From Chloroflexota bacterium (GTDB lineage: Bacteria > Chloroflexota > Anaerolineae > Anaerolineales > UBA4823), in assembly GCA_012798185.1 (NCBI GenBank), contig JAAZNS010000084.1, positions 1 to 18,519 of the forward strand: DNA of 18,519 nt, in the 5' to 3' direction. The translations under genes and the position numbers were made by a program. The notes under the pieces were generated by a model that saw only the letters and a list, made by a program, of their open reading frames with translations, searched no databases and had not been told where the DNA came from. Positions 1 through 7,791 of this stretch are shown piece after piece; position 1 is the stretch's first letter, and each line of letters begins with the position of its first letter.

Positions 1-603
1 ATCCTTTTTTGTTTCTTGAATAGGAAAATTGTCAATTTGAACAGGGGGATATATTACTTGCGCTTCGCGGCGGTAAACTTTCCATATCCGGCGGGCAATG
101 AATTGGGAATCGGCAACAAAATGATCGACACCGTTGGCAGTGCGGTAATCCCACAAGCGCATACGATGCAGCAGCCCGCGGGTATACCAGGATAGGATTC
201 CTTTATCCAGCCCAGATTCGCGCAAGTATTGGTGCTGCATATCCCAGGCATAACGCATAGGTGAATATACATAAGAAATATGTAATTGATCCGGTCCGGT
301 CAATATGCCTTTTGCTACTGCATGGCTGCTTGAAATGATCAGCTCGTATTCCGAAAGGTCGAATTGTTCAATAGCCAGAGGCATCCAGGGCAAATATTGA
401 CGGTAATACTTTTTGGCAAAGGGCAGTTTTTGAATGAACGATGTTTGGATTTTTCTACCTTTCAAGAAATCCCGTTCACTGGCGGGTAAAAAATCCACCA
501 GGGTATATACGTCTGCCTCGGGGTGTAGCGCCAATAATTGCTCGACTACCTTCTCGGACCCCACATACGTTATAAACCATTCATGGACAATGGCAGTTTT
601 CAT
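1..603 (-). CDS. Glycosyltransferase family 4, N-terminal part (runs off the window)
   Basis: The minus-strand frame is open from an ATG at 603 to base 1 (201 codons) with no stop, so the gene continues outside the window. The start MKTAIVHEWF followed by a G-S-E-K-V loop is the typical N-terminal Rossmann strand and glycine loop of GT-B glycosyltransferases of family 4, which move a sugar from a nucleotide donor onto a polysaccharide or lipid-linked acceptor at the cytoplasmic membrane face. Further GT4-like segments are 'YSPMRYAWD' near residue 115, 'VADSQFIARRIWK' near 165 and 'VIYPPV' near 185, the junction to the missing donor-binding domain. No clear Shine-Dalgarno precedes the start. 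The upstream gene on the same strand is a glycan hydrolase, so an exopolysaccharide locus is likely. Donor and acceptor cannot be told from this half. Confidence 0.85.
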   Translation of the reverse strand, partial: MKTAIVHEWFITYVGSEKVVEQLLALHPEADVYTLVDFLPASERDFLKGRKIQTSFIQKLPFAKKYYRQYLPWMPLAIEQFDLSEYELIISSSHAVAKGILTGPDQLHISYVYSPMRYAWDMQHQYLRESGLDKGILSWYTRGLLHRMRLWDYRTANGVDHFVADSQFIARRIWKVYRREAQVIYPPVQIDNFPIQETKKD

Positions 604-682
604 AGAAACTTTATATTGTTGTTTTAATTCTATATCATTTTGAAAGTTCAGATTGTAGTAACAATTTTTGTCGTTCTACTTT

Positions 683-703
683 AAAAAAATGACCAAAGTC
701 ATT
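683..703 (-). terminator. Intrinsic terminator after the glycoside hydrolase gene
   Basis: On the minus strand AATGAC, loop TTTG, GTCATT (stem 688-693/698-703) is followed by seven T residues (683-689). It sits 74 bases after the hydrolase stop and before the glycosyltransferase start at 603. The stem is short (6 bp, AT-rich), so termination may be partial. A wider 9-bp inverted repeat, TTGTAGTAA 653-661 and TTACTACAA 702-710, encloses it. Confidence 0.5.
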
Positions 704-776
704 ACTACAAACAACTTTGAATATTATGGGAAGGCATTCTTTTATTGAGACAACTTTGCATTCATTAATCGGTAAT

Positions 777-2213
777 TCAATTATTAAACTCAATAAAGTA
801 AGGCGACATTCCAACCGTTACTGCCCTTGTATTGGCTTCTTGAATGGCAATCCCATCTGCACCGACTTTATTGATAAGCACAGGATCCTTGGGAAGTGTG
901 ATGGCTTGATCGGTGCCATCTTTGGACCAGATCACCCATAGTTTTCGGCTGCCCATCTGGTATTCATAGCCGAATAACTGTGGGTATTCGCCGGAAATTG
1001 ATCGTATGAAGGTTACATCACGAAGTTTTTGATAGGCAAATTTATAGGCTTCGTATGCTGGTTTCCCACTTAAATCTTCATTCAATAAACCCGAACATCT
1101 TACCCCAATTGCCGAAAACCAAATATTGGCTTTATATCCCTCCGCAATAGCCGATGCATAAGAATGGATGAGGTGATAAACCTTGGTTATTTCGACATCT
1201 GCTGGAGCGTCAGCAGCGCATGGCGGCGACATAACATTCGGCCCATAAAAGACCGCCGTTTCAGTATTCATCAAGTACTTATTCTCAACTCCGTATTGGG
1301 CTAATACTCCTTTAAGATACCTTCCCTTGGCAATCGCTGATGGCCCGGTTGTGCTGGATGAGCTGTTCCAGTTTGAAAAACCATATTTTCCTAAACTATT
1401 GTAATAATCATAAGCATGAAAAGCTACACCGTCAAAAGAATTTACTGCTCCGCTTTCTAAAATTCCTTTCAAGAATTTTGACGGTGTACAATTCATTCCC
1501 TTAGGAGGATTAACCGGATCGCAATCTAATAACAATCCTCCCACCAGCACTTGCGCTTGCGGGTCAGCAGCTTTAATCATTGGATACACTACTTGCAGCA
1601 TTTGACCATAATAATAACCGCCATAATAATTAGAATCGCTTGGATCACCCCAACAACCGAGAATTCCTGCCGCATCGGGCTCATTCCATAATTCCCAATA
1701 GTGAACATTATAAGGAGCAGCGCTGTAGCGTTTTACAAGGTCGTATGCAAACGAACCCAGCGCCATAAATTTATCCTCCGCCACGGCGCCGCAATTAAAC
1801 CCTGTTTTTAAAGCCCATTGTGGTGTGCTTCCAATAATCAAAATTGGGTCAATTTCACGTATGGCAGCATTGATGATTTCAAGATCAAGTGATGAATCCC
1901 AAATACGTTGACCCTCTTCCGGTTCGATGGATGACCAGATAACTTCTCTGCGCGTCCAGGTAATACCTGAATCGGTTAATTGATCGAGGCCTGAAGCTGC
2001 ATCAATTTTTTCTACTGTAACCCCAAATACTGTCCTCAAGGGATACTTGTTCATTATCCCCGGAAGATAAATAGTAAAGGAATCAAGCATTTCCACAATG
2101 ACGTTGCGTGCCAAACCAGGAATTACAATAACGGAAGAGATTAATAAAACCATTCCAATAATCAAGCTAATGGTAAAAATGTTTTTCCAACGATAGTTCA
2201 TAAAGTTGTCCAT
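777..2213 (-). CDS. Secreted/membrane-anchored glycoside hydrolase, GH39/PslG-like
   Basis: 478 residues. Residues 11-35 form one hydrophobic segment (uncleaved anchor or signal peptide), so the enzyme acts outside the cytoplasmic membrane. The rest fits a clan GH-A TIM barrel: 'WELWNEPD' at 173-180 holds the expected acid/base Glu178 after the typical Asn177, and 'NTET' at 316-319 holds the expected nucleophile Glu318. 'FGVTVEKID' at 63-71 and 'VAFHAYDYY' at 263-271 also fit the barrel strands of GH39-type enzymes such as Pseudomonas PslG, an endoglycosidase encoded with a biofilm polysaccharide. Six cysteines (141, 187, 231, 242, 332, 373) in the exported part could form disulfides. The C-terminal 80 residues look like a small beta domain. 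It lies upstream of a glycosyltransferase on the same strand. Neither Met1 nor Met5 has a clear ribosome binding site. Exact family and substrate are uncertain. Confidence 0.8.
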   Translation of the reverse strand: MDNFMNYRWKNIFTISLIIGMVLLISSVIVIPGLARNVIVEMLDSFTIYLPGIMNKYPLRTVFGVTVEKIDAASGLDQLTDSGITWTRREVIWSSIEPEEGQRIWDSSLDLEIINAAIREIDPILIIGSTPQWALKTGFNCGAVAEDKFMALGSFAYDLVKRYSAAPYNVHYWELWNEPDAAGILGCWGDPSDSNYYGGYYYGQMLQVVYPMIKAADPQAQVLVGGLLLDCDPVNPPKGMNCTPSKFLKGILESGAVNSFDGVAFHAYDYYNSLGKYGFSNWNSSSSTTGPSAIAKGRYLKGVLAQYGVENKYLMNTETAVFYGPNVMSPPCAADAPADVEITKVYHLIHSYASAIAEGYKANIWFSAIGVRCSGLLNEDLSGKPAYEAYKFAYQKLRDVTFIRSISGEYPQLFGYEYQMGSRKLWVIWSKDGTDQAITLPKDPVLINKVGADGIAIQEANTRAVTVGMSPYFIEFNN

Positions 2214-2501
2214 CCAAATTTCAAAAATTGATTTCTTAGCAAGCCATGATTATATAGTTTTATGGATAATCCCGGAATTTACTCATTAAATTTTCAAAAA
2301 AAATATTGAGTTCTAAACATCTCACAAGCACATTGAAAATAAATTGTAACACAATGTTTAATACACCCATGAGATTCACTTCTTTATATGATTATTTTTG
2401 AGGTGACCAGCCAGTTATTGTTTTAACAAGTCATTTACTCCGATGTGGAAAGATGATATATTAGTTTTATTGATTTCTGTCGAAAGGAAGAGCTGATATT
2501 C

Positions 2502-3158
2502 ATGTTAAAAAAGTTCCGCGATCCGGTAAGCGGTTTAACCCACTTGGGCGCTGCACTCATTGCCACGATTGGCTTGATTTTTCTCCTCTATATCGGGCGC
2601 AGCAATACAATTAAGTTAGTCTCGTTTTTAATATATGGTGTCACCTTGATTATGATGTTTTCTGCCAGCGCCGCCTATCATCTAGTGAAAGCCCGCCAGC
2701 AGGTAACACTCTGGCTGCGCAAGCTGGATCATTCGGCGATTTACCTGCTGATTGCCGGCACTTACACGCCCATCTGCCTGAACTACTTCAATGGTTTTTA
2801 TCGCTGGGGATTACTGGCAATCGTATGGGGGATCGCCGTGGTTGGCGTTGCGGTAAAGATGTTCGTGATCAATGTGCCGCGCTGGGTAAACGCAGGTATA
2901 TATCTGCTCATGGGCTGGCTGAGTATGATGGCAATCAAACCTATGCTGACAGCCATGCCCACCGGTGCATTAATTTGGCTGGTGGTGGGCGGTTTGTTTT
3001 TCACCCTGGGGGCAGTGATTTACATTACCAAAGTCTTCGATTTCTTCCCAGGTGTCTTTGGTTTTCATGAAGTCTGGCACATCTTTGTTATCCTGGGCTG
3101 CCTGAGTCATTTTATTGTTATTTTGGCGTACATAGCTCCAAATAGCGCAGCGCTTTGA
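2502..3158 (+). CDS. Hemolysin III / PAQR family membrane protein
   Basis: 218 residues, the usual size for bacterial hemolysin III (YqfA/YplQ) proteins. About seven hydrophobic segments span the sequence from residue 13 to 212. The PAQR/CREST superfamily signature is complete: SxxxH as Ser56/His60, Asp76-His77 at the start of TM3, and the C-terminal HxxxH (His189, His193) with His203. These residues bind zinc in this superfamily, whose members include hydrolase-type receptors; the bacterial function is unsettled despite the 'hemolysin' name. AAGGAAGAG at 2484-2492 is a good Shine-Dalgarno nine bases before the ATG. A hairpin follows 5 bases after the stop, so the next gene may be only partly co-transcribed. 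Confidence 0.92.
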   Translation: MLKKFRDPVSGLTHLGAALIATIGLIFLLYIGRSNTIKLVSFLIYGVTLIMMFSASAAYHLVKARQQVTLWLRKLDHSAIYLLIAGTYTPICLNYFNGFYRWGLLAIVWGIAVVGVAVKMFVINVPRWVNAGIYLLMGWLSMMAIKPMLTAMPTGALIWLVVGGLFFTLGAVIYITKVFDFFPGVFGFHEVWHIFVILGCLSHFIVILAYIAPNSAAL

Positions 3159-3163
3159 GCAAT

Positions 3164-3193
3164 AATCCTTATCATAACCAGAAGATAAGGGTT
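3164..3193 (+). terminator. Hairpin between the hemolysin III and methyltransferase genes
   Basis: AATCCTTATC (3164-3173) pairs with GATAAGGGTT (3184-3193): 10 pairs with one G-U and a 10-base loop. No U-tract follows, so it is a weak terminator or an mRNA-end hairpin. It would bury the possible TTG start at 3192, which favours the start at 3225. Confidence 0.4.
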
Positions 3194-3224
3194 GAAATTG
3201 ATAGGTTGTTTGAGGAATGTCGCT

Positions 3225-3935
3225 TTGAAAGACGACAGCTCCATTTATTTCCACCACGCTGAGCAATACGAGAGGCTGGTTTCACGAGAAGATTACCAGG
3301 GAAATCTTCCCAAAACAATCGCAGCAATTTTACCTCTTGAGAAATTGAGTGTGGTTGAGATGGGCGCTGGCACCGGACGGGTGACTCGTTTATTGGCGCC
3401 TGTTGTGCGTGACATTCTGGCGCTGGATAACTCGCTCCCCATGCTGCGAATTGCCCAAAGCGCCCTGATTAATATGGGATGTAATAATTACAACCTGGCA
3501 GTTGGTGATCACCGCCACTTGCCCGTTAAGGATAATATTGCCGATTTGATCATCTCTGGGTGGAGCCTATGTTATCTGGTGAGCCAGGGAGAAGGTGAGC
3601 CTTACCCTGATTGGCAGTTTTCGTTGGAAACAGCCACCAATGAAATCGGGCGAATCCTTCGCATTGGCGGCACATGCGTTATCATTGAAAAGCTGGGAAC
3701 AGGCTTCGAAGCACAGCACCTGCCTGAACATCTCAAGATTTATTATCAATGGCTCAACAATCGTGGTTTCCTTTCGACCTGGACGCGCACCGATTATCGT
3801 TTCCATTCCTTGATCGAGGCAGAAGAACTTACCCGCTTCTTTTTTGGGGATAAGCTGGCTCAGGACGTGATAAAAAATCAATGGACCATACTTCCAGAAT
3901 GCACGGGGATTTGGTGGAAGAAAAAACTAAATTAA
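3225..3935 (+). CDS. Class I SAM-dependent methyltransferase
   Basis: About 236 residues from a TTG start at 3225, chosen because GAGGA at 3212-3216 lies eight bases upstream; in-frame TTG codons at 3192, 3198 and 3210 are alternatives and the first lies in a hairpin. Motif I, 'VVEMGAGTGR' (43-52), binds S-adenosylmethionine; the acidic residue ending strand 2 is Asp68 in 'ALDNS'; 'GDHRHLP' (94-100) fits the adenine-contacting loop; 'ADLIISGWSL' (106-115) is motif IV, and 'LRIGGTCVIIE' is the strand 5 turn. This is a Rossmann methyltransferase of the Methyltransf_11/25 kind. The C-terminal third is not diagnostic, so the substrate (small molecule, lipid or protein) is unknown. Neighbours do not narrow it. 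Confidence 0.85.
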   Translation: MKDDSSIYFHHAEQYERLVSREDYQGNLPKTIAAILPLEKLSVVEMGAGTGRVTRLLAPVVRDILALDNSLPMLRIAQSALINMGCNNYNLAVGDHRHLPVKDNIADLIISGWSLCYLVSQGEGEPYPDWQFSLETATNEIGRILRIGGTCVIIEKLGTGFEAQHLPEHLKIYYQWLNNRGFLSTWTRTDYRFHSLIEAEELTRFFFGDKLAQDVIKNQWTILPECTGIWWKKKLN

Positions 3936-4019
3936 GGGATCAGGTTGAGGCAGAATGTGGATTTTCTCAAGAAGTAAATGGAATGAAAGTGATTGAAATT
4001 TTTTTAGGTGGAAGCATTA

Positions 4020-4508
4020 ATGATGCCTGAAATATCTATCCGCCCATTGGCCTTGGATGACGAAGCGTTTTTATGGGAGATGTTATACCAGGCGATATAC
4101 GTGCCTGAAGGTGAGCCTGCGCTTCCCCGTGATGTCGTTCGGATTCCCGAGATACGTATTTATGCGGAAGGTTGGGGAAAGCCGGACGATACTGGTTATG
4201 TTGCTGTGGTGGATAGAAAACCGGTCGGTGCTGCTTGGCTGCGTTTACTGACGGGCGAACAACGAGGCTTTGGCTATGTGGATGATATCACACCTGAGCT
4301 TTCCATCGCCCTGTTACCCGGATACCGCAATCGGGGGATCGGAAGTCTGCTCCTAAAACATCTTTTAGAACAGGTAAAAACACGTTATTCCGCCATATGC
4401 CTGAGTGTATCAGAGGGCAACCCGGCAATTCACCTATACCATAGGTTGGGATTCGAAGTGGTTAACAGAACGCATGATTCGTATACGATGTTGAAACGGT
4501 GGGGGTAA
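4020..4508 (+). CDS. GNAT family N-acetyltransferase
   Basis: 162 residues from the ATG at 4020; AGGTGG at 4006-4011 is eight bases upstream. An in-frame GTG at 4008 overlaps that ribosome binding site and is less likely. The acetyl-CoA pyrophosphate loop is clear: 'PGYRNRGIG' (100-108), followed by the helix 'SLLLKHLLEQ'. 'NPAIHLYHRLGFE' (134-146) is the usual GNAT motif B, where Tyr140 is the likely general acid. The N-terminus (ISIRPL) is the common first strand. The enzyme transfers an acetyl group from acetyl-CoA to an amine; the substrate cannot be read from sequence. The same-strand methyltransferase ends about 85 bases upstream, so co-transcription is possible. Confidence 0.88.
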   Translation: MMPEISIRPLALDDEAFLWEMLYQAIYVPEGEPALPRDVVRIPEIRIYAEGWGKPDDTGYVAVVDRKPVGAAWLRLLTGEQRGFGYVDDITPELSIALLPGYRNRGIGSLLLKHLLEQVKTRYSAICLSVSEGNPAIHLYHRLGFEVVNRTHDSYTMLKRWG

Positions 4509-4955
4509 TGAGGCTGACAGTTCGATATTATGGTCTTACTTTTCTAGCAGTAAAAGAATAATTGCGAGAAAAGTCATGAATCCCCGGCAACTCTTATTTT
4601 GCAATGAGTTTTTATTCCGAAGAAAGCTTTTGTTTCAATTGCTTTCTGGGAGTTTACTAATAATGGTTTGAGCCCGTGGTGAAATCAACATCAGATGGTA
4701 GAATAAATGGGAATCTGGAATTATAAGTACAGTGTAAGTCGAGATTTATAATTGCAATTTTATACTATTCATACTTTCTGTTATTAAAATGGTTTTTTAG
4801 AAATGTAGCCTTAGGTATCGGGTTAACCAAGAATATTTGCCTGGGTTCCTGTATTCCTGGTTTCCTGATCAAAAAAATGAATGATTTATTCGTTCTTCGT
4901 GGCGAATTGCTTTCATGGAAACTCATAAGTCTCTTTTTTTATAACCGGAGTTCTC
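4509..4955. other. Non-coding gap, 447 bases
   Basis: AT-rich gap without a convincing reading frame or RNA gene. A 7-bp inverted repeat, AGAAAGC 4621-4627 and GCTTTCT 4641-4647 with a 13-base loop, may be a weak terminator for the acetyltransferase gene. GGTTAACC (4821-4828) is a perfect 8-bp palindrome. TTCCTG occurs three times at an 8-base period (4846, 4854, 4862). A promoter for the following gene pair must lie here, but no good hexamer pair was found. Confidence 0.5.
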
Positions 4956-5483
4956 ATGCCTGCTCTTAATTTTATCCAATCGATTTTCGAACACCCGCTG
5001 GTTTCACGAGTTCGGCGCAACCACGGTTTGGAACATGCCACCCTGCATATGCTGGCACAGCGTTTTCCGCGCACCAGCTTTGCCGGACATTCAGATGTGG
5101 GCGGGTTTTGGATATTGGGTGACGCCACTACCGAAGAAATCCAGCTTGCAGTGAACGAGGCACTGGCTCGTTTGCAGCAGGGTGAACGAAGCCTGGCTGT
5201 GCATCACAATTGCGGCACCAATCTGGCAGCTGCCAGTATTCTGGCAGGTTTGGCAGGCGGATTAGCCATGGCAAGTGCCGGTAAACGCTGGCGGGATAAA
5301 CTGGAACGTTTGCCCTTAGCCATCTCGCTGGCTTCGTTTGCATTGATGGCAGCGCAGCCCATCGGCATGTTGCTGCAGCGCCAGGTGACCACCAGCGGTT
5401 TCCCAGGCGGATTGCAGATCACCGGCATTCGCGCCACCAAACGCGGCGGTTGGCGCGCCCATCGTATTACCACACGAGGTTAA
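4956..5483 (+). CDS. EHAT-motif membrane protein of unknown function (probably DUF6391)
   Basis: 175 residues. The conserved core is 'RNHGLEHATLHML' (21-33), containing H23-x-x-E26-H27, with His45, 'HHNCGTN' (83-89) and a glycine-rich hydrophobic segment at about 90-108; a second hydrophobic segment is at about 119-140. This pattern matches a cyanobacterial/Chloroflexi uncharacterised family that I recall as DUF6391. HxxEH is also the inverted zinc-peptidase signature, but nothing else shows a protease fold, so a metal-binding role is only a suggestion. CGGAG just upstream of the ATG is the ribosome binding site. The last codons contain the Shine-Dalgarno of holA, which starts three bases after the stop, so the two are translationally coupled. 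The tail after residue 150 is basic and probably cytoplasmic. Confidence 0.7.
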   Translation: MPALNFIQSIFEHPLVSRVRRNHGLEHATLHMLAQRFPRTSFAGHSDVGGFWILGDATTEEIQLAVNEALARLQQGERSLAVHHNCGTNLAAASILAGLAGGLAMASAGKRWRDKLERLPLAISLASFALMAAQPIGMLLQRQVTTSGFPGGLQITGIRATKRGGWRAHRITTRG

Positions 5484-5486
5484 TCA

Positions 5487-6491
5487 ATGACTGATCCGAA
5501 GCCGGTTGTTTATGTGCTGCATGGAGACGATGAATTTGCTATCGCCCAAGCCATTGCAAAAATGGAACAAGAAATGGGCGATCCTGCCATCGCAGCCATG
5601 AATATATCCCGCCTGGATGGACGCAGCCTGTCGTTGGATGCGCTGCAAACCACTGCCGCAGCGATACCATTCTTGGGGGACCGGCGGTTGGTTGTGGTTA
5701 CTAATTGGGTCAGCACAATAAATACCCCTGATCAGCAGGCAAAGGCGATTAAAGTGTTAGAAAATTTACCGTCTACTACCCGTCTGGTGCTGGTGGAAAA
5801 TCAAACCTTGGTAGATAAATCATCAAAACCATGGGATCCAAAACCTCACTGGCTGGTAATTTGGGCGAAACAAACCTCCCCATATGCTTATGAAAAACAC
5901 TTTGCTTTGCGAACTGGCCATGCCCTGGCTGTTTGGATCCAGGAACAAGCCCGTCATATGGGCGGTGCTTTCGAACCTGGTGCAGCTGAGTTATTAGCCG
6001 GTTTGTCAGGCGATGACCCCCGAATGGCGCAGCAGGAAATCAATAAACTTTTGGCTTATGTGAATTACCGGCGCCCTGTGGAAGTTGAGGATGTTCAAGA
6101 AGTGACCCCAGATGCCAGCCTGCTGGAAAACTTTGCCCTGGTAAATGCTTTGCGTGATCATAATACGCAAAAAGCGCTTCAGGTTCTATGCAAGGAATTA
6201 GAAGAAACCGATTCTTATATGATTGTTAGCCGAATTGCTCGGCAATTCAGTGTCTTGCTGTGCGCCAGGGATGTTCTAGATAGAGGCGGTTACCTCAAAG
6301 ACATTGCCAATGAATTGAAAATCAAAGAAGGGTATGCCAGGCATTTATACGAGCAAGCTTTGAAGCTGTCATCTCCAGAACTTGAGGCGATTTACCATAG
6401 CTTATTAGAAATCGACGTAGCCATAAAAACAGGGCAAATGGACGGCGATATTGCATTGGAGTGTTTTGTCGCCGATTACACAACACAATAA
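5487..6491 (+). CDS. holA: DNA polymerase III subunit delta
   Basis: 334 residues, the normal length for HolA. The start 'VVYVLHGDDEFAIAQAIAKM' (residues 7-26) is the strand-loop-helix that opens domain I of delta, where other clamp-loader AAA+ proteins have a Walker A; here the lysine is absent, as expected of delta. 'LGDRRLVVV' (62-70) and the segments 'LSGDDPRMAQQEINKLLAY' and 'ASLLENFALVNALRD' are typical of the family, followed by the helical C-terminal collar that assembles the pentameric clamp loader. Delta opens the beta sliding clamp in DNA replication. ACGAGGT (5474-5480) lies inside the end of the upstream gene, seven bases before the ATG. A symmetric hairpin follows at 6543-6559. 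Confidence 0.92.
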   Translation: MTDPKPVVYVLHGDDEFAIAQAIAKMEQEMGDPAIAAMNISRLDGRSLSLDALQTTAAAIPFLGDRRLVVVTNWVSTINTPDQQAKAIKVLENLPSTTRLVLVENQTLVDKSSKPWDPKPHWLVIWAKQTSPYAYEKHFALRTGHALAVWIQEQARHMGGAFEPGAAELLAGLSGDDPRMAQQEINKLLAYVNYRRPVEVEDVQEVTPDASLLENFALVNALRDHNTQKALQVLCKELEETDSYMIVSRIARQFSVLLCARDVLDRGGYLKDIANELKIKEGYARHLYEQALKLSSPELEAIYHSLLEIDVAIKTGQMDGDIALECFVADYTTQ

Positions 6492-6542
6492 AAACGATGT
6501 TTTCAGCTATCCGTTGTCAGTCAACTTAAGCAATCATAGTTG

Positions 6543-6559
6543 AAAACCCTTCGGGTTTT
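6543..6559 (+). terminator. Compact hairpin after holA
   Basis: AAAACCC (6543-6549), loop TTC, GGGTTTT (6553-6559): a perfect 7-bp stem with its own A-tract and T-tract flanks, 51 bases after the holA stop. The T-tract is part of the stem, so it can act in both directions, though efficiency is uncertain. Confidence 0.55.
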
Positions 6560-6723
6560 AGCGTAGCTTTCCTGCTTTAATCTAGAAAATTCATATATCA
6601 CTGCTAGGAATTTCATTATTTCAAAATGTAATGTTTGGATATGTGATTTTAAAACTGATATAAACCACTTATTCCACACATATTCATTGTTGCTTTTCCA
6701 ATCAAAATATTTCATAATTATCC

Positions 6724-7767
6724 ATGGGAAAAATGTACTCCAGTATTAGCTTTGAAACGCTGCTGAATCAAAGCCTTGATCGAGAGATGGATGGTGAAAT
6801 GGCAGTTGCGCTGCAGAATGCCAAAGCTGCATTGGCGCAAGCGCAATTTGCTGGTGATATGGAGGCTTACGCTCAGGCATTAACGCGCCTGGGGAGCATC
6901 CATTACCGCCTTGGGCATTTCGAAAATATGAAGGAATTAGCAGCTCGAGCTTTATCGCAAGCCGGAGAGGAAAGCCGCGCCAGAGCAGATGCTCTGCTCT
7001 TATTGGGAAATTATGCTTTTGAAACCGGCTCTTTGGATGACGCGGAAGCATACTTCCAAGAGGTTGCCGACCTGTCTCGTCAAATTGATTATCCACTTGC
7101 CCGCTATCGTGCGCTGCATAATATGGCTGCAGGGGCATATAGTTTGCGTGGTCAATTTAATCTTGCTTTGACAACCTATGAGGAAGCCTACCGCATTGCC
7201 TGCCAAATCAATTCGCCTCAAAAGGTAATACCGCTAATTGCTATGTGTTATATTCACCTGGAAATTGGACAGCTTTCCCAGGCGCGTCACCTCATTGATA
7301 AAATAGCCCTTCAAGCTGCACCCGATTCTTTTTTCTATGGCTATTATTTAATGTTGAAGGGCAAGCTGGCTGAATATGAAGGCGATCCATCCTCAGGACT
7401 TTCGAATTATCTCCAGGCTGAAGCTGTAACTGAGAGAATCGGCGATGTCACTTTGCATATATTTCTCAGCTTGTGTAAAAGCCATTGCCATCGCATGCTG
7501 GGAAATATCGCATACGCTTTGGAATGGGCGAATGACGCCGTGGAATGGGCAAACCGCGCCAATAACCGGCGGATGACAGGCAGGGCATTGGCTGAGCGCG
7601 GTTATGTGGAATGGTTGGCGGGCAGGTTGGAGGATTCAGAAAAAGACCTGCGTAATGCCGTAAACGATCTCACCGAACGGCAGCAGCAATTTGATCTGAC
7701 GCTTGCCCAATTTTATCTGGCGGCTTTGTTGTTTGCCCGCCAAAATCCGCTAGCAGAACAGGTTTGA
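6724..7767 (+). CDS. N-terminal TPR half of a SARP/BTAD-type regulator, cut by an in-frame TGA
   Basis: 347 residues, nearly all tetratricopeptide repeats: helical pairs such as 'ALTRLGSIHYRLGHFENM' (about 57-74), 'ALLLLGNYAFETGSLDDA' (about 88-105) and 'ALAERGYVEWLAGRLEDS' (about 296-313). TPR arrays in this family act as protein or effector interaction surfaces. The stop is a single TGA at 7765-7767. The frame stays open immediately afterwards to 8739 and encodes the DNA-binding and BTAD domains, so 6724-8739 is one 671-residue gene with one nonsense codon. No STAND-type ATPase precedes the TPRs, unlike MalT-like relatives. No good ribosome binding site precedes ATG 6724; a second ATG at 6733 has GGGA four bases upstream. 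If the TGA is real, this half alone cannot bind DNA. Confidence 0.75.
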   Translation: MGKMYSSISFETLLNQSLDREMDGEMAVALQNAKAALAQAQFAGDMEAYAQALTRLGSIHYRLGHFENMKELAARALSQAGEESRARADALLLLGNYAFETGSLDDAEAYFQEVADLSRQIDYPLARYRALHNMAAGAYSLRGQFNLALTTYEEAYRIACQINSPQKVIPLIAMCYIHLEIGQLSQARHLIDKIALQAAPDSFFYGYYLMLKGKLAEYEGDPSSGLSNYLQAEAVTERIGDVTLHIFLSLCKSHCHRMLGNIAYALEWANDAVEWANRANNRRMTGRALAERGYVEWLAGRLEDSEKDLRNAVNDLTERQQQFDLTLAQFYLAALLFARQNPLAEQV

Positions 7768-7791
7768 CAGCAGGCGGTTGAACTAATCATT

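Noticed and set aside
2970..3266. 98-codon minus-strand frame under the hemolysin III and methyltransferase genes
   Set aside because: Shadow of two well supported plus-strand genes; no motif or start site.
4846..4867. TTCCTG three times at 8-base spacing
   Set aside because: Short, only three units, and not at a recognisable promoter; could be chance in a T/C-rich stretch.
6521..6715. 64-codon minus-strand frame in the gap after holA
   Set aside because: Covers the holA terminator hairpin, has no ribosome binding site and no family-like sequence.
7765..7767. TGA as selenocysteine codon or UGA-to-Trp genetic code
   Set aside because: The family has no selenoproteins known to me, no stable stem-loop stands directly after the TGA, and other genes in the window use TGA as stop.
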